Source: Winogradskyella eckloniae (GTDB lineage Bacteria; Bacteroidota; Bacteroidia; Flavobacteriales; Flavobacteriaceae). Taken from it: a stretch of 64,000 nt of DNA. Every line of letters starts with the position of its first letter. Position 1 is the stretch's first letter. The notes below the pieces were generated by a model. It searched no databases and was not told the origin of the DNA. It was given only the letters and a program-made list of their open reading frames with translations. Of this stretch, positions 17,282-26,015 are shown one piece after another. The translations under genes were made by a program, and so were the position numbers. The DNA lies in contig NZ_JABRWP010000001.1 in the NCBI RefSeq assembly GCF_013249045.1, forward strand, positions 620,001 through 684,000, given 5' to 3'.

Positions 17282-20200
17282 ATGTCATCAAACAAGAAAT
17301 ACTGGAAAAGTGTTGAAGAGCTAAACGAAAATAGCTCTATTGTTGAGGCGCTACAACAAAATGAGTTTGTGGAAGAGATTCCAACAGATGAGTTTTTAGG
17401 AGATAAAGAGTCTTTGGAGTCTTCGTCTACATCGCGTCGTGATTTCTTAAAATATGTTGGTTTTAGTACTGCTGCAGCTTCTTTAGCTGCTTGTGAAGGG
17501 CCAGTTATAAAGTCTATTCCGTATATAGTACAACCAACGGAAATTATTCCAGGCGTTGCTAATTATTATGCAACAACCATAGCAAATGGTTTTGATTTTA
17601 CTAGTGTTTTAGTAAAAACGAGAGAAGGTCGTCCAATTAAAATTGAAAATAACACAGATGCAGCAACCAATGGTATGGCTAATGCACGTGTTAATGCATC
17701 GGTTTTAGGGTTGTACGATAACCTAAGAGTAAAGGCACCTATGAAAGGTGAGTCTACGATTTCTTGGGCGACGTTTATGTCAGAAACTTCTGCAACATTG
17801 AAAGGGTTAAATGGTAAGGCAATAGTATTGTTAACGCAGTCTATGCCAAGTCCTTCAACAAATAAATTAATTGCTGAGTTTAAGGCAAAATATACTAATG
17901 TAAAGCATGTCGCTTATGATGCTATATCAGAATCTGCAACATTAGACGCTTATCAAGCGAGATATGGAAAAAGAGGAATGGCTGATTATGATTTCTCTAA
18001 GGCAAGAACCATTGTTTCTATAGGAGCTGACTTTTTAGGTGACTGGCAAGGTGGAGGTTTTGAATCTGGTTATGCAACAAAACGTATTCCTGATCATGGT
18101 AAAATGTCAAGACATATTCAGTTTGAATCTAATATGTCATTAACGGGAGCCAATGCAGATAAGCGAATTCCGTTAACACCTAGTGAGCAAAAATTAGTTT
18201 TAGCTAAATTATATAGTGAAGTAACCGGAAATTCTGCAGTAGGTGTTAAGCTTTCTGAAGGATTAAATTCTGCTGTAAAAGCCGCAGCGAAAGAAATAAA
18301 ATTAGCTGGTAGAAATGCTGTAGTTGTTACAGGTATACAGGATGTTAATGCGCAAACAACGGTGTTAGAGATAAATGCTTACTTAAGAAGTGTTGCGTTT
18401 AAACCTGGTACAACTATAAATACACGTCAAGGTAGTGATAAGGCGGTGACGAAGTTAATTGCTGATATGAAAGCTGGAAATGTTGGTGCTATTATTATGA
18501 ATGGTGTTAATCCAGTTTATACATTGCCTAATGCTACGGAGTTTAAGGATGGTTTGGCAAAAACTAAATTGTCGGTAGCGTTCTCAATGAAACAAGATGA
18601 AACATCATCATTGTGTCAGTATATTGCTGCTGCACCTCATAACTTAGAATCTTGGGGTGATTTTGAATTAAAGACAGGGCATTATTCAATGATGCAACCA
18701 ACCATAAGACCTTTGTTCAATACGAAACAGTTTCAAGAAGTTTTAATGAGTTGGACTGATGTTAGTGGGTCTTACAGAGATTATTTAAAATCAGTTTGGA
18801 CAAAAAGCATTTTAAATGGAGCGTCTTTTAACAAGGCAGTTCAAGATGGTGTTTTTGTAACGCATTTAAATGGTAGTGGTTCAAATGGAACAGCGTCTGT
18901 AGAAACGACAACGTCTACTAAGCTAAAGGATAAAAAGGATAGAACGTTCTTAGGTGGTGTGATACACGATGTCGCTGTAGGTGTTGGTATTAAGGATGAA
19001 GATAAAGATGAATATGTTACTACTACAACGTCTAAAACAGTTAGTAATGCGAGTGGTACAGATGTAAGTTCTGTGTTAGCTGTAGGTGCTGCTGTTAAAG
19101 CCTTGGCAAATACCAAAGTATCTGGCGGTTTAGAATTGTCACTTTATACTAAAACTGGTATGGGTGATGGTCAACAAGCTAATAATCCTTGGTTGCAGGA
19201 GTTTCCTGATCCAATTACAAGAACCACATGGGATAATTATTTAACAATTTCTCAAGCGGATGCAGATAATCTAAAATTAAAAAATTGGAATGTTGCTAAC
19301 GGTGGTTTAAATGGAAGTTATGCTAAAGTTTCGGTGAATGGAGCAGAAGCAGTGACAGTTCCAGTATTAATACAACCAGGACAAGCAAAAGGTTCTGTTG
19401 GAATGTCTTTTGGTTTTGGAAGAACGTCTAAGGCATTAAAAGAAGAAATGAAAACTGGTGTTAATGCTTACCCATTATACCAAAATTTTAATACAATACA
19501 ATCTGTTACTATTGAAAAGGCTGCAGGAGAACATGAGTTTGCTTGTGTGCAGTTGCATAATACATTAATGGGTCGTGGTGATATTATCAAAGAAACAACT
19601 TTAGAAGTATTTAATACTAAAGATAAGAAATATTGGAATGCAGTTCCGGAAGTTTCGCTGAATCATATTGCAACACCTGTAACATCTCCTGATGTTGATT
19701 TATGGGATGAGTTTGATCGTTCAGTAGGTCATCACTTTAACTTATCAATTGACTTAAACGCTTGTACAGGTTGTGGAGCATGTGTAATTGCTTGTCATGC
19801 AGAAAACAATGTTCCAGTAGTAGGAAAATCAGAAATGAGACGTAGTAGAGATATGCATTGGTTGCGTATTGATAGATATTATTCTCATCAAGATACTTTT
19901 GAAGCGGATGATGCTAAGAAAGATGGATTTAATGGTTTATTTGGTGATACAGGATCTTTAGGTGGATTCGGTGAGATGGAAAGTCCTGCGGATAATCCAC
20001 AAGTAGCTTTTCAACCAGTAATGTGTCAGCATTGTAACCATGCACCATGTGAAACAGTTTGTCCAGTAGCGGCAACAGCTCATGGTCGTCAAGGTCAAAA
20101 CCATATGGCTTATAACCGTTGTGTAGGTACAAGATATTGTGCCAATAACTGTCCTTATAAGGTACGTCGTTTTAATTGGTTCTTATATAATAAGAATGAC

Positions 20201-20548
20201 GAGTTTGACTATTTCATGAATGATGATTTAGGACGTATGGTATTAAATCCAGATGTTACAGTTCGTTCTCGAGGAGTTATGGAAAAATGTTCAATGTGTA
20301 TTCAAAAAACACAAAAGACCATTTTAGATGCGAAACGAGATGGACGTCTAGTTAAAGATGGAGAATTCCAAACAGCTTGTTCAGCAGCATGTGGAAATGG
20401 CGCTATGATTTTTGGAGATGTCAATGATAAAGACAGTAAAATTGCAGCATTAAAAGAAGATGATCGTATGTATCACTTGTTAGAACACGTAGGCACAAAA
20501 CCTAATGTGATCTATCAAACAAAAGTGAGAAATACATCAAAAGCATAA
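17282..20548 (+). CDS. actB: Alternative complex III iron-sulfur subunit ActB (molybdopterin-oxidoreductase-like)
   Basis: A 1088-residue fusion of a molybdopterin-oxidoreductase-like region and a ferredoxin-like region. A twin-arginine motif (SRRDFLKY, R52-R53) lies inside a long N-terminal extension and leads to SLAAC, so the protein may be exported by Tat and lipidated at C71. The C-terminal third holds four iron-sulfur cysteine clusters: CTGCGACVIAC, CQHCNHAPCETVC, CVGTRYCANNCPYK, and CSMCIQ paired with CSAACGNG. Known ActB subunits have lost the molybdenum cofactor. A threonine/serine-rich insert near residues 530-610 looks poorly ordered. Confidence 0.95.
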   Translation: MSSNKKYWKSVEELNENSSIVEALQQNEFVEEIPTDEFLGDKESLESSSTSRRDFLKYVGFSTAAASLAACEGPVIKSIPYIVQPTEIIPGVANYYATTIANGFDFTSVLVKTREGRPIKIENNTDAATNGMANARVNASVLGLYDNLRVKAPMKGESTISWATFMSETSATLKGLNGKAIVLLTQSMPSPSTNKLIAEFKAKYTNVKHVAYDAISESATLDAYQARYGKRGMADYDFSKARTIVSIGADFLGDWQGGGFESGYATKRIPDHGKMSRHIQFESNMSLTGANADKRIPLTPSEQKLVLAKLYSEVTGNSAVGVKLSEGLNSAVKAAAKEIKLAGRNAVVVTGIQDVNAQTTVLEINAYLRSVAFKPGTTINTRQGSDKAVTKLIADMKAGNVGAIIMNGVNPVYTLPNATEFKDGLAKTKLSVAFSMKQDETSSLCQYIAAAPHNLESWGDFELKTGHYSMMQPTIRPLFNTKQFQEVLMSWTDVSGSYRDYLKSVWTKSILNGASFNKAVQDGVFVTHLNGSGSNGTASVETTTSTKLKDKKDRTFLGGVIHDVAVGVGIKDEDKDEYVTTTTSKTVSNASGTDVSSVLAVGAAVKALANTKVSGGLELSLYTKTGMGDGQQANNPWLQEFPDPITRTTWDNYLTISQADADNLKLKNWNVANGGLNGSYAKVSVNGAEAVTVPVLIQPGQAKGSVGMSFGFGRTSKALKEEMKTGVNAYPLYQNFNTIQSVTIEKAAGEHEFACVQLHNTLMGRGDIIKETTLEVFNTKDKKYWNAVPEVSLNHIATPVTSPDVDLWDEFDRSVGHHFNLSIDLNACTGCGACVIACHAENNVPVVGKSEMRRSRDMHWLRIDRYYSHQDTFEADDAKKDGFNGLFGDTGSLGGFGEMESPADNPQVAFQPVMCQHCNHAPCETVCPVAATAHGRQGQNHMAYNRCVGTRYCANNCPYKVRRFNWFLYNKNDEFDYFMNDDLGRMVLNPDVTVRSRGVMEKCSMCIQKTQKTILDAKRDGRLVKDGEFQTACSAACGNGAMIFGDVNDKDSKIAALKEDDRMYHLLEHVGTKPNVIYQTKVRNTSKA

Positions 20549-20629
20549 TAAAATAAAAAGTGAGTAAGTTGAGAGTTGTATGTAAGCAACCTTCAATGTT
20601 CAAACAAATCAACATTTAAACAATAAAGA

Positions 20630-22381
20630 ATGGCGTCTCATTACGAAGCACCTATTAGAAGACCTTTAGTAACTGGAGAAAAATCGTATCACGATGTTAC
20701 AATTGATGTAGCAAGACCAGTAGAAGGCAAAGCCAACAGAGCATGGTGGATTGTTTTCAGTATTGCTTTGGTAGCATTCCTTTGGGGAATAGGTTGTATT
20801 ATTTATACAGTATCTACTGGTATTGGAGTTTGGGGTCTTAATAAGACCGTAAACTGGGCTTGGGATATTACTAACTTCGTTTGGTGGGTTGGTATTGGTC
20901 ATGCAGGTACATTGATTTCTGCAGTATTATTATTATTCCGTCAAAAATGGAGAATGGCGATTAACCGTTCAGCGGAAGCCATGACAATATTTTCGGTTGT
21001 CCAAGCAGGTTTATTCCCAATTATTCACATGGGTCGTCCATGGTTAGCGTATTGGGTATTACCAATTCCGAATCAATTTGGTTCCTTATGGGTAAACTTT
21101 AACTCACCATTACTTTGGGACGTATTCGCAATTTCTACGTATTTGTCTGTGTCATTAGTATTCTGGTGGACAGGTTTATTACCAGATTTTGCAATGTTAA
21201 GAGATAGAGCTGTAAGACCATTCCAAAAGAAAATTTACGCCTTAGTAAGTTTCGGTTGGTCTGGTAGAGCAAAAGATTGGCAGCGTTTTGAAGAAGTATC
21301 TTTAGTACTTGCTGGTTTAGCTACACCATTAGTACTTTCAGTACACACTATTGTATCTTTTGATTTCGCAACTTCGGTGATTCCAGGTTGGCATACTACG
21401 ATTTTCCCACCTTACTTCGTGGCAGGAGCTATTTTCTCTGGATTTGCTATGGTAAATACTTTGCTTATCATTATGAGAAAAGTATGTAACCTAGAAGATT
21501 ATATTACTGTACAGCACATTGAATTAATGAATATTGTAATTATGCTTACAGGATCTATTGTTGGTGTGGCATATATTACGGAGCTATTTATAGCATGGTA
21601 TTCTGGTGTAGAATATGAACAATATGCTTTTTTAAATAGAGCAACAGGACCTTATGCATGGGCATATTGGGCTATGATGTCTTGTAACGTATTCTCTCCA
21701 CAATTTATGTGGTTTAAGAGACTAAGAACAAGTATAATGTTCTCTTTCTTTATATCTATTGTGGTAAATATAGGTATGTGGTTTGAGCGTTTTGTAATTA
21801 TCGTAACATCTTTACATAGAGATTATTTACCATCATCTTGGTCAATGTTCTCTCCAACATTTGTGGATATCGGAATATTTATCGGAACTATTGGTTTCTT
21901 CTTTGTATTGTTTTTATTGTACTCGCGTACATTCCCAGTTATTGCACAGGCAGAGGTGAAAACAATATTGAAATCTTCTGGAGAACGTTACAAAAACATA
22001 AGAGAGCGTGGTGATAGTTTAGTAGGAACAGGTTCAGATGCAAGAACATCGAATCCAGTAGCTTTTAAATCTACAGCGGCAATTACAACTGAAGAACCAG
22101 TAGCATTACCTAGTAGTAATGATGAAAAGCTCAATAGTTTATTTGAAGGTATCGGGAAATTTGATGCGGCTACACAGACTGCAGATGATTTAAAAACTAT
22201 AAACGGAATTGGTCCTAAGATGGAAGAGGTTCTAAATAGTATTGGTATTTATACTTTCCTTCAGGTAAGTAAAATGACGAAAAAAGAATATGATTTGCTA
22301 GATTCAATTACAGGTTCGTTCCCAGGAAGAGCAGAACGTGACGATTGGTCTGGTCAAGCTAAAAATTTATTAAACAACTAA
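20630..22381 (+). CDS. actC: Alternative complex III membrane subunit ActC (NrfD-like) with a C-terminal helix-hairpin-helix domain
   Basis: A 583-residue protein. Residues about 40-440 form the NrfD/PsrC-type multi-helix quinol-binding unit (FVWWVGIGHAGTLISAVLLL, FPIIHMGRPW, SVHTIVSFDFA). After the usual C-terminal tail comes a linker of about 75 residues and then, at 519-583, DDLKTINGIGPKMEEVLNSIGI and a further helix. That last part is a helix-hairpin-helix domain of the type found in nucleic-acid proteins and fused to some other respiratory subunits. The domain has no obvious role in electron transfer. It is part of the actABCDEF-cox operon. Confidence 0.94.
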   Translation: MASHYEAPIRRPLVTGEKSYHDVTIDVARPVEGKANRAWWIVFSIALVAFLWGIGCIIYTVSTGIGVWGLNKTVNWAWDITNFVWWVGIGHAGTLISAVLLLFRQKWRMAINRSAEAMTIFSVVQAGLFPIIHMGRPWLAYWVLPIPNQFGSLWVNFNSPLLWDVFAISTYLSVSLVFWWTGLLPDFAMLRDRAVRPFQKKIYALVSFGWSGRAKDWQRFEEVSLVLAGLATPLVLSVHTIVSFDFATSVIPGWHTTIFPPYFVAGAIFSGFAMVNTLLIIMRKVCNLEDYITVQHIELMNIVIMLTGSIVGVAYITELFIAWYSGVEYEQYAFLNRATGPYAWAYWAMMSCNVFSPQFMWFKRLRTSIMFSFFISIVVNIGMWFERFVIIVTSLHRDYLPSSWSMFSPTFVDIGIFIGTIGFFFVLFLLYSRTFPVIAQAEVKTILKSSGERYKNIRERGDSLVGTGSDARTSNPVAFKSTAAITTEEPVALPSSNDEKLNSLFEGIGKFDAATQTADDLKTINGIGPKMEEVLNSIGIYTFLQVSKMTKKEYDLLDSITGSFPGRAERDDWSGQAKNLLNN

Positions 22382-22389
22382 TATAGTCT

Positions 22390-22929
22390 ATGGAAGCTTC
22401 GAAAGTAATTCATGCTATTTATACCGATGATGATGTATTAATGTCAGCCGTTAAAAAGGTGAAGGCAGAAAAACATCACATTGAAGAAATATATACTCCT
22501 TTTCCGGTTCATGGACTAGATAAGGCGATGGGATTAGCACCTACACGTTTGGCGATTACAGCATTTTTATATGGTTGTGTTGGTATAACGGTTGCTGTTA
22601 CAATGATGAATTTTATAATGATTGAAGACTGGCCACAAGATATAGGTGGAAAACCAAGTTTTAGTTATTTAGAAAATATGCCTGCATTTGTACCAATTAT
22701 GTTTGAGCTTACTGTATTTTTTGCAGCACACTTAATGGTCATTACCTTTTATTTAAGAAGTAGAATGTGGCCATTTAAAAAAGCAGAGAATCCAGATCCT
22801 AGAACTACAGATGACCATTTTTTAATGGAAATTGCAGTACATGATAATGAAGAATCATTGACTAACTTGTTGAAAGAGACAGGAGCAGTTGAGATAAATA
22901 TTGTTGACAACGATGAAGATGCACATTAA
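22390..22929 (+). CDS. actD: Alternative complex III subunit ActD (DUF3341)
   Basis: A 179-residue membrane subunit with the DUF3341 pattern: a soluble N-terminal region (IHAIYTDDDVLMSAVKKV, YTPFPVHGLDKAMGL), two membrane helices near 58-80 and 102-124, and an acidic tail. ActD anchors the peripheral part of the complex. It starts 8 bases after actC and ends one base before actE, so translation is probably coupled. Confidence 0.94.
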   Translation: MEASKVIHAIYTDDDVLMSAVKKVKAEKHHIEEIYTPFPVHGLDKAMGLAPTRLAITAFLYGCVGITVAVTMMNFIMIEDWPQDIGGKPSFSYLENMPAFVPIMFELTVFFAAHLMVITFYLRSRMWPFKKAENPDPRTTDDHFLMEIAVHDNEESLTNLLKETGAVEINIVDNDEDAH

Positions 22930-22930
22930 T

Positions 22931-23491
22931 ATGAAGACATCCTTAAAATTTAGCGCAGTATTAGTCCTTTTGGTAGGTCTTGTATCTTGCCAAAAGACTT
23001 CTAGTCGAAATTATCAATACATGCCAAATATGTATGAGTCTGTGGGTTATGAAACCTATCAAGAATCGGATGCATTTGGTAATGGAGTAGAGGCGCAATT
23101 ACCTGCAGAAGGTTCAATTCCAAGAGGCGATTTTATGCCTTTTGAAATAGAAAACACTAACGAAGGTTTTGCATTTGCTAAGGCGAATCTTAAAAACCCA
23201 TTAGATTCACTTCAAGTTGACTATGCAGAAGGGAAGGTGTTATACGAAATTTACTGTGGTATTTGTCATGGAAATAAAGGTGATGGTAAAGGGAAATTGG
23301 TGCAACGTGAAAAAATATTAGGTGTTCCTAGTTATGCAGATGTCGGTAGAGCAATAACTACAGGAAGTATTTATCATACTTTATATTATGGTAAAAATAC
23401 TATGGGTTCTTACGCGAATCAATTAAACGAACAAGAACGTTGGCAAGTAGTAGCTTATGTTGAAAAGCTAAAAGCTGATTTAGAAAAATAA
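22931..23491 (+). CDS. actE: Alternative complex III monoheme cytochrome c lipoprotein ActE
   Basis: I place the start at the ATG at 22931, one base after the actD stop, because it opens a perfect lipoprotein signal (MKTSLKFSAVLVLLVGLVSC); a start 30 bases upstream inside actD would spoil it. The mature lipoprotein has a NYQYMPNMYESVGYETY segment typical of this subunit and a cytochrome c domain with CGICH and a later MGSYANQL that could supply the methionine ligand. It passes electrons from ActA to the oxidase. Confidence 0.93.
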   Translation: MKTSLKFSAVLVLLVGLVSCQKTSSRNYQYMPNMYESVGYETYQESDAFGNGVEAQLPAEGSIPRGDFMPFEIENTNEGFAFAKANLKNPLDSLQVDYAEGKVLYEIYCGICHGNKGDGKGKLVQREKILGVPSYADVGRAITTGSIYHTLYYGKNTMGSYANQLNEQERWQVVAYVEKLKADLEK

Positions 23492-23513
23492 GATTTAGAT
23501 AAAGATTATATAA

Positions 23514-24899
23514 ATGGAATATAAAATTTCAAATCGATTAAGAATAGGTGCTATTGTTTTAATAGTCTTAGGATTATTTGGCGTAAGTTATGGTTTTATG
23601 GATGCACATAGTGTAACTGAAGAAAACATAACTGAATTTTTAGCTAATGAAGACCATCATGGTGCTTCTCATGCTGAAGAAGGACATTCTGATGCGCATG
23701 CTGAGGCAAAAGCACATATGGAAGACGGTCATGGTGCTGCCGATGCACATGGTGCTGAACATGTAAATGAAGATCATGGCATGAGTCATGAAGAGCACGT
23801 GTTACATCAAATACATAATAGACCTTGGTCGGCTTTATATGTAGCCGCATTCTTTTTCTTTATGATTGCATTAGGTGTATTAGCATTTTACGCTATACAA
23901 TATGCGGCTCAAGCAGGCTGGTCTCCAGTTTTGTTTAGGGTAATGGAAGGTATCACATCATATGTTTTACCAGGAGGTATTGTTGTTATTTTAATAGCTT
24001 TTTTCGCTGGCGATCATATATTTATTTGGATGAATCCAGAGGTTACGGATCCTAATAGTGTACATTATGATGCTCTAATTGATGGTAAATCGGGTTGGTT
24101 AAATAAAACGTGGTTTATTGTAAGAGCTGTATTGTTCTTGGCAGGATGGTCAGTTTACCGTTATTTTTCAAGAAAATTTTCTGTGGCTCAAGACCAAGCA
24201 GAAAGTAATGATAAACGTTATTTTAAAAAGAACTTCAGAATTTCTGCGGCATTCTTAGTATTCTATATTTATACAGAGTCAATGATGTCTTGGGATTGGA
24301 TAATGAGTGTCGATCCACACTGGTTCAGTACTTTGTTTGGTTGGTATGTTTTCGCAAGTATGTTTGTAAGTGGTATTACGGTAATTGCGTTAATTACAAT
24401 ATACTTAAAGTCTAAAGGTCTCTTAGAATTTGTAAATGATAGTCATATACATGATTTAGCAAAATTCATGTTCGGTATTAGTGTATTCTGGACGTATTTA
24501 TGGTTTTCACAATTTATGCTAATTTGGTATTCTAATATCCCAGAAGAAGTGACTTATTTTATTACAAGAATTGAAGATTATAATTTACCATTTTTTGGTA
24601 TGTTAGTTCTTAATTTTATTTTCCCGTTATTATTATTAATGAATAGTGATTATAAGCGTATTCCTTGGTTTGTAGTGATGGCTGGAGTTGTAATATTATG
24701 TGGACACTACATAGATATTTTCAATATGATTATGCCTGCAACTGTAGGTGATAGATGGTTTATTGGAATTCCAGAAATTGGATCAATTTTATTATTTGGA
24801 GGACTATTCCTTTTGGTTGTATTTACAGCACTTGGGAAGTATCCATTATTAGCAAAAGGAAATCCTTTTATTAAGGAAAGTGAACATTTCCATTATTAA
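23514..24899 (+). CDS. actF: Alternative complex III membrane subunit ActF, with a histidine-rich insert
   Basis: A 461-residue multi-helix membrane protein, homologous to ActC and thought to be the second quinol-site subunit. One helix (about 10-28) is followed by a remarkable stretch, residues about 47-103, with roughly 20 histidines mixed with alanine, glutamate and aspartate, before the main helical bundle (WSALYVAAFFFFMIALGVLAF onward). SMMSWDWIMSVDPHWFSTLFGWY and a later GHYIDIFNMIMP are family hallmarks. The histidine-rich run may bind metal. The gene lies 22 bases after actE and 24 bases before the subunit II gene. Confidence 0.93.
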   Translation: MEYKISNRLRIGAIVLIVLGLFGVSYGFMDAHSVTEENITEFLANEDHHGASHAEEGHSDAHAEAKAHMEDGHGAADAHGAEHVNEDHGMSHEEHVLHQIHNRPWSALYVAAFFFFMIALGVLAFYAIQYAAQAGWSPVLFRVMEGITSYVLPGGIVVILIAFFAGDHIFIWMNPEVTDPNSVHYDALIDGKSGWLNKTWFIVRAVLFLAGWSVYRYFSRKFSVAQDQAESNDKRYFKKNFRISAAFLVFYIYTESMMSWDWIMSVDPHWFSTLFGWYVFASMFVSGITVIALITIYLKSKGLLEFVNDSHIHDLAKFMFGISVFWTYLWFSQFMLIWYSNIPEEVTYFITRIEDYNLPFFGMLVLNFIFPLLLLMNSDYKRIPWFVVMAGVVILCGHYIDIFNMIMPATVGDRWFIGIPEIGSILLFGGLFLLVVFTALGKYPLLAKGNPFIKESEHFHY

Positions 24900-24923
24900 T
24901 TTTAAATTAGAACAGAAACGATA

Positions 24924-25982
24924 ATGACTGCTTTATTAACGATTATAATTGTACTCTTTGTTGCTGTTGCCTTATGGCAAATGGTAAAGATTTTTGATTT
25001 GGCTCAAGTTGGCACCACGAATGCTCAAGTTGCTAATGACCATGATAATAAAATCAATGGCTATTTAATGATAGGATTTTTAATCTTTATCTATGTAATA
25101 ACAATTCTTAGTTTTTGGTATTTAGGAGATTTACCATTGATGTCTAACGCAGCATCTGTACATGGTGTAGAGGTAGATAACCTTATGATAATCTCAATGG
25201 TTGTAATATTTATTGTACAAATTTTAACGCAATTTATATTACATTACTTCGCTTATAAGTATCGAGGAGAAAAAGGTAAAAAAGCCTTGTTCTATGCAGA
25301 TAACTCAACCTTAGAATTTATATGGACTATTATACCTGTGATTGTTTTGGCAGGTTTAATTATCTATGGATTATTTACTTGGAATGATATCATGACTATT
25401 GATGAGGATGAAGATCCTATGGTTATTGAATTATATGCACAACAATTTAGCTGGAAAGCGCGCTACAGTGGCGGAGATAATGTATTAGGTAAAGCTAATG
25501 TAAGATTAATTGATATTGATCGTGCTAACGTTTTAGGTGTTGATGAAGACGATCCTAATGCAAAAGATGATATCATAGTAACAGAATTACACTTGCCTGT
25601 AGATAAGCCAGTGGTTTTTAAGATGCGTTCTCAAGATGTTTTACACTCTGCTTATATGCCTCATTTTAGAGCTCAGATGAATTGTGTACCTGGAATGGTA
25701 ACTCAATTTGCGTTTACACCTACAATTACAACTGAAGATATGAGACAAAGTCCTGATATGGTTGAAAAGGTGAAAAACATTAATGCCTTAAGATTAGATC
25801 GAAAAGCTGAAATTGAAGAAGCAGGTCAAGATTTAGTTTACGAGTTTGACTACCTTTTATTATGTAATAAAATATGTGGTAAGTCACACTATAATATGCA
25901 AATGAAGATTATTGTTGAAACACAAGAAGAATTTGATGCATGGTTGAAAGAACAGAAAACCTTTCCAAATTCATTAAATTAA
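24924..25982 (+). CDS. coxB: Cytochrome c oxidase subunit II
   Basis: A 352-residue subunit that receives electrons at the CuA centre. It has four hydrophobic segments in the first 155 residues (one or two more than the classical two-helix subunit, usual in this phylum), then the cupredoxin domain with VIELYAQQFSWKARYSG. CuA ligands are present: H241 in LHSAYMPHF, and C314, C318 and H322 in LLCNKICGKSHYNMQM. No fused cytochrome c domain is seen; electron delivery is probably from ActE or ActA. It follows actF directly and precedes subunit I. Confidence 0.96.
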   Translation: MTALLTIIIVLFVAVALWQMVKIFDLAQVGTTNAQVANDHDNKINGYLMIGFLIFIYVITILSFWYLGDLPLMSNAASVHGVEVDNLMIISMVVIFIVQILTQFILHYFAYKYRGEKGKKALFYADNSTLEFIWTIIPVIVLAGLIIYGLFTWNDIMTIDEDEDPMVIELYAQQFSWKARYSGGDNVLGKANVRLIDIDRANVLGVDEDDPNAKDDIIVTELHLPVDKPVVFKMRSQDVLHSAYMPHFRAQMNCVPGMVTQFAFTPTITTEDMRQSPDMVEKVKNINALRLDRKAEIEEAGQDLVYEFDYLLLCNKICGKSHYNMQMKIIVETQEEFDAWLKEQKTFPNSLN

Positions 25983-26015
25983 TACAATTTTTTTAAGAAA
26001 AGATAATTAGAGATT

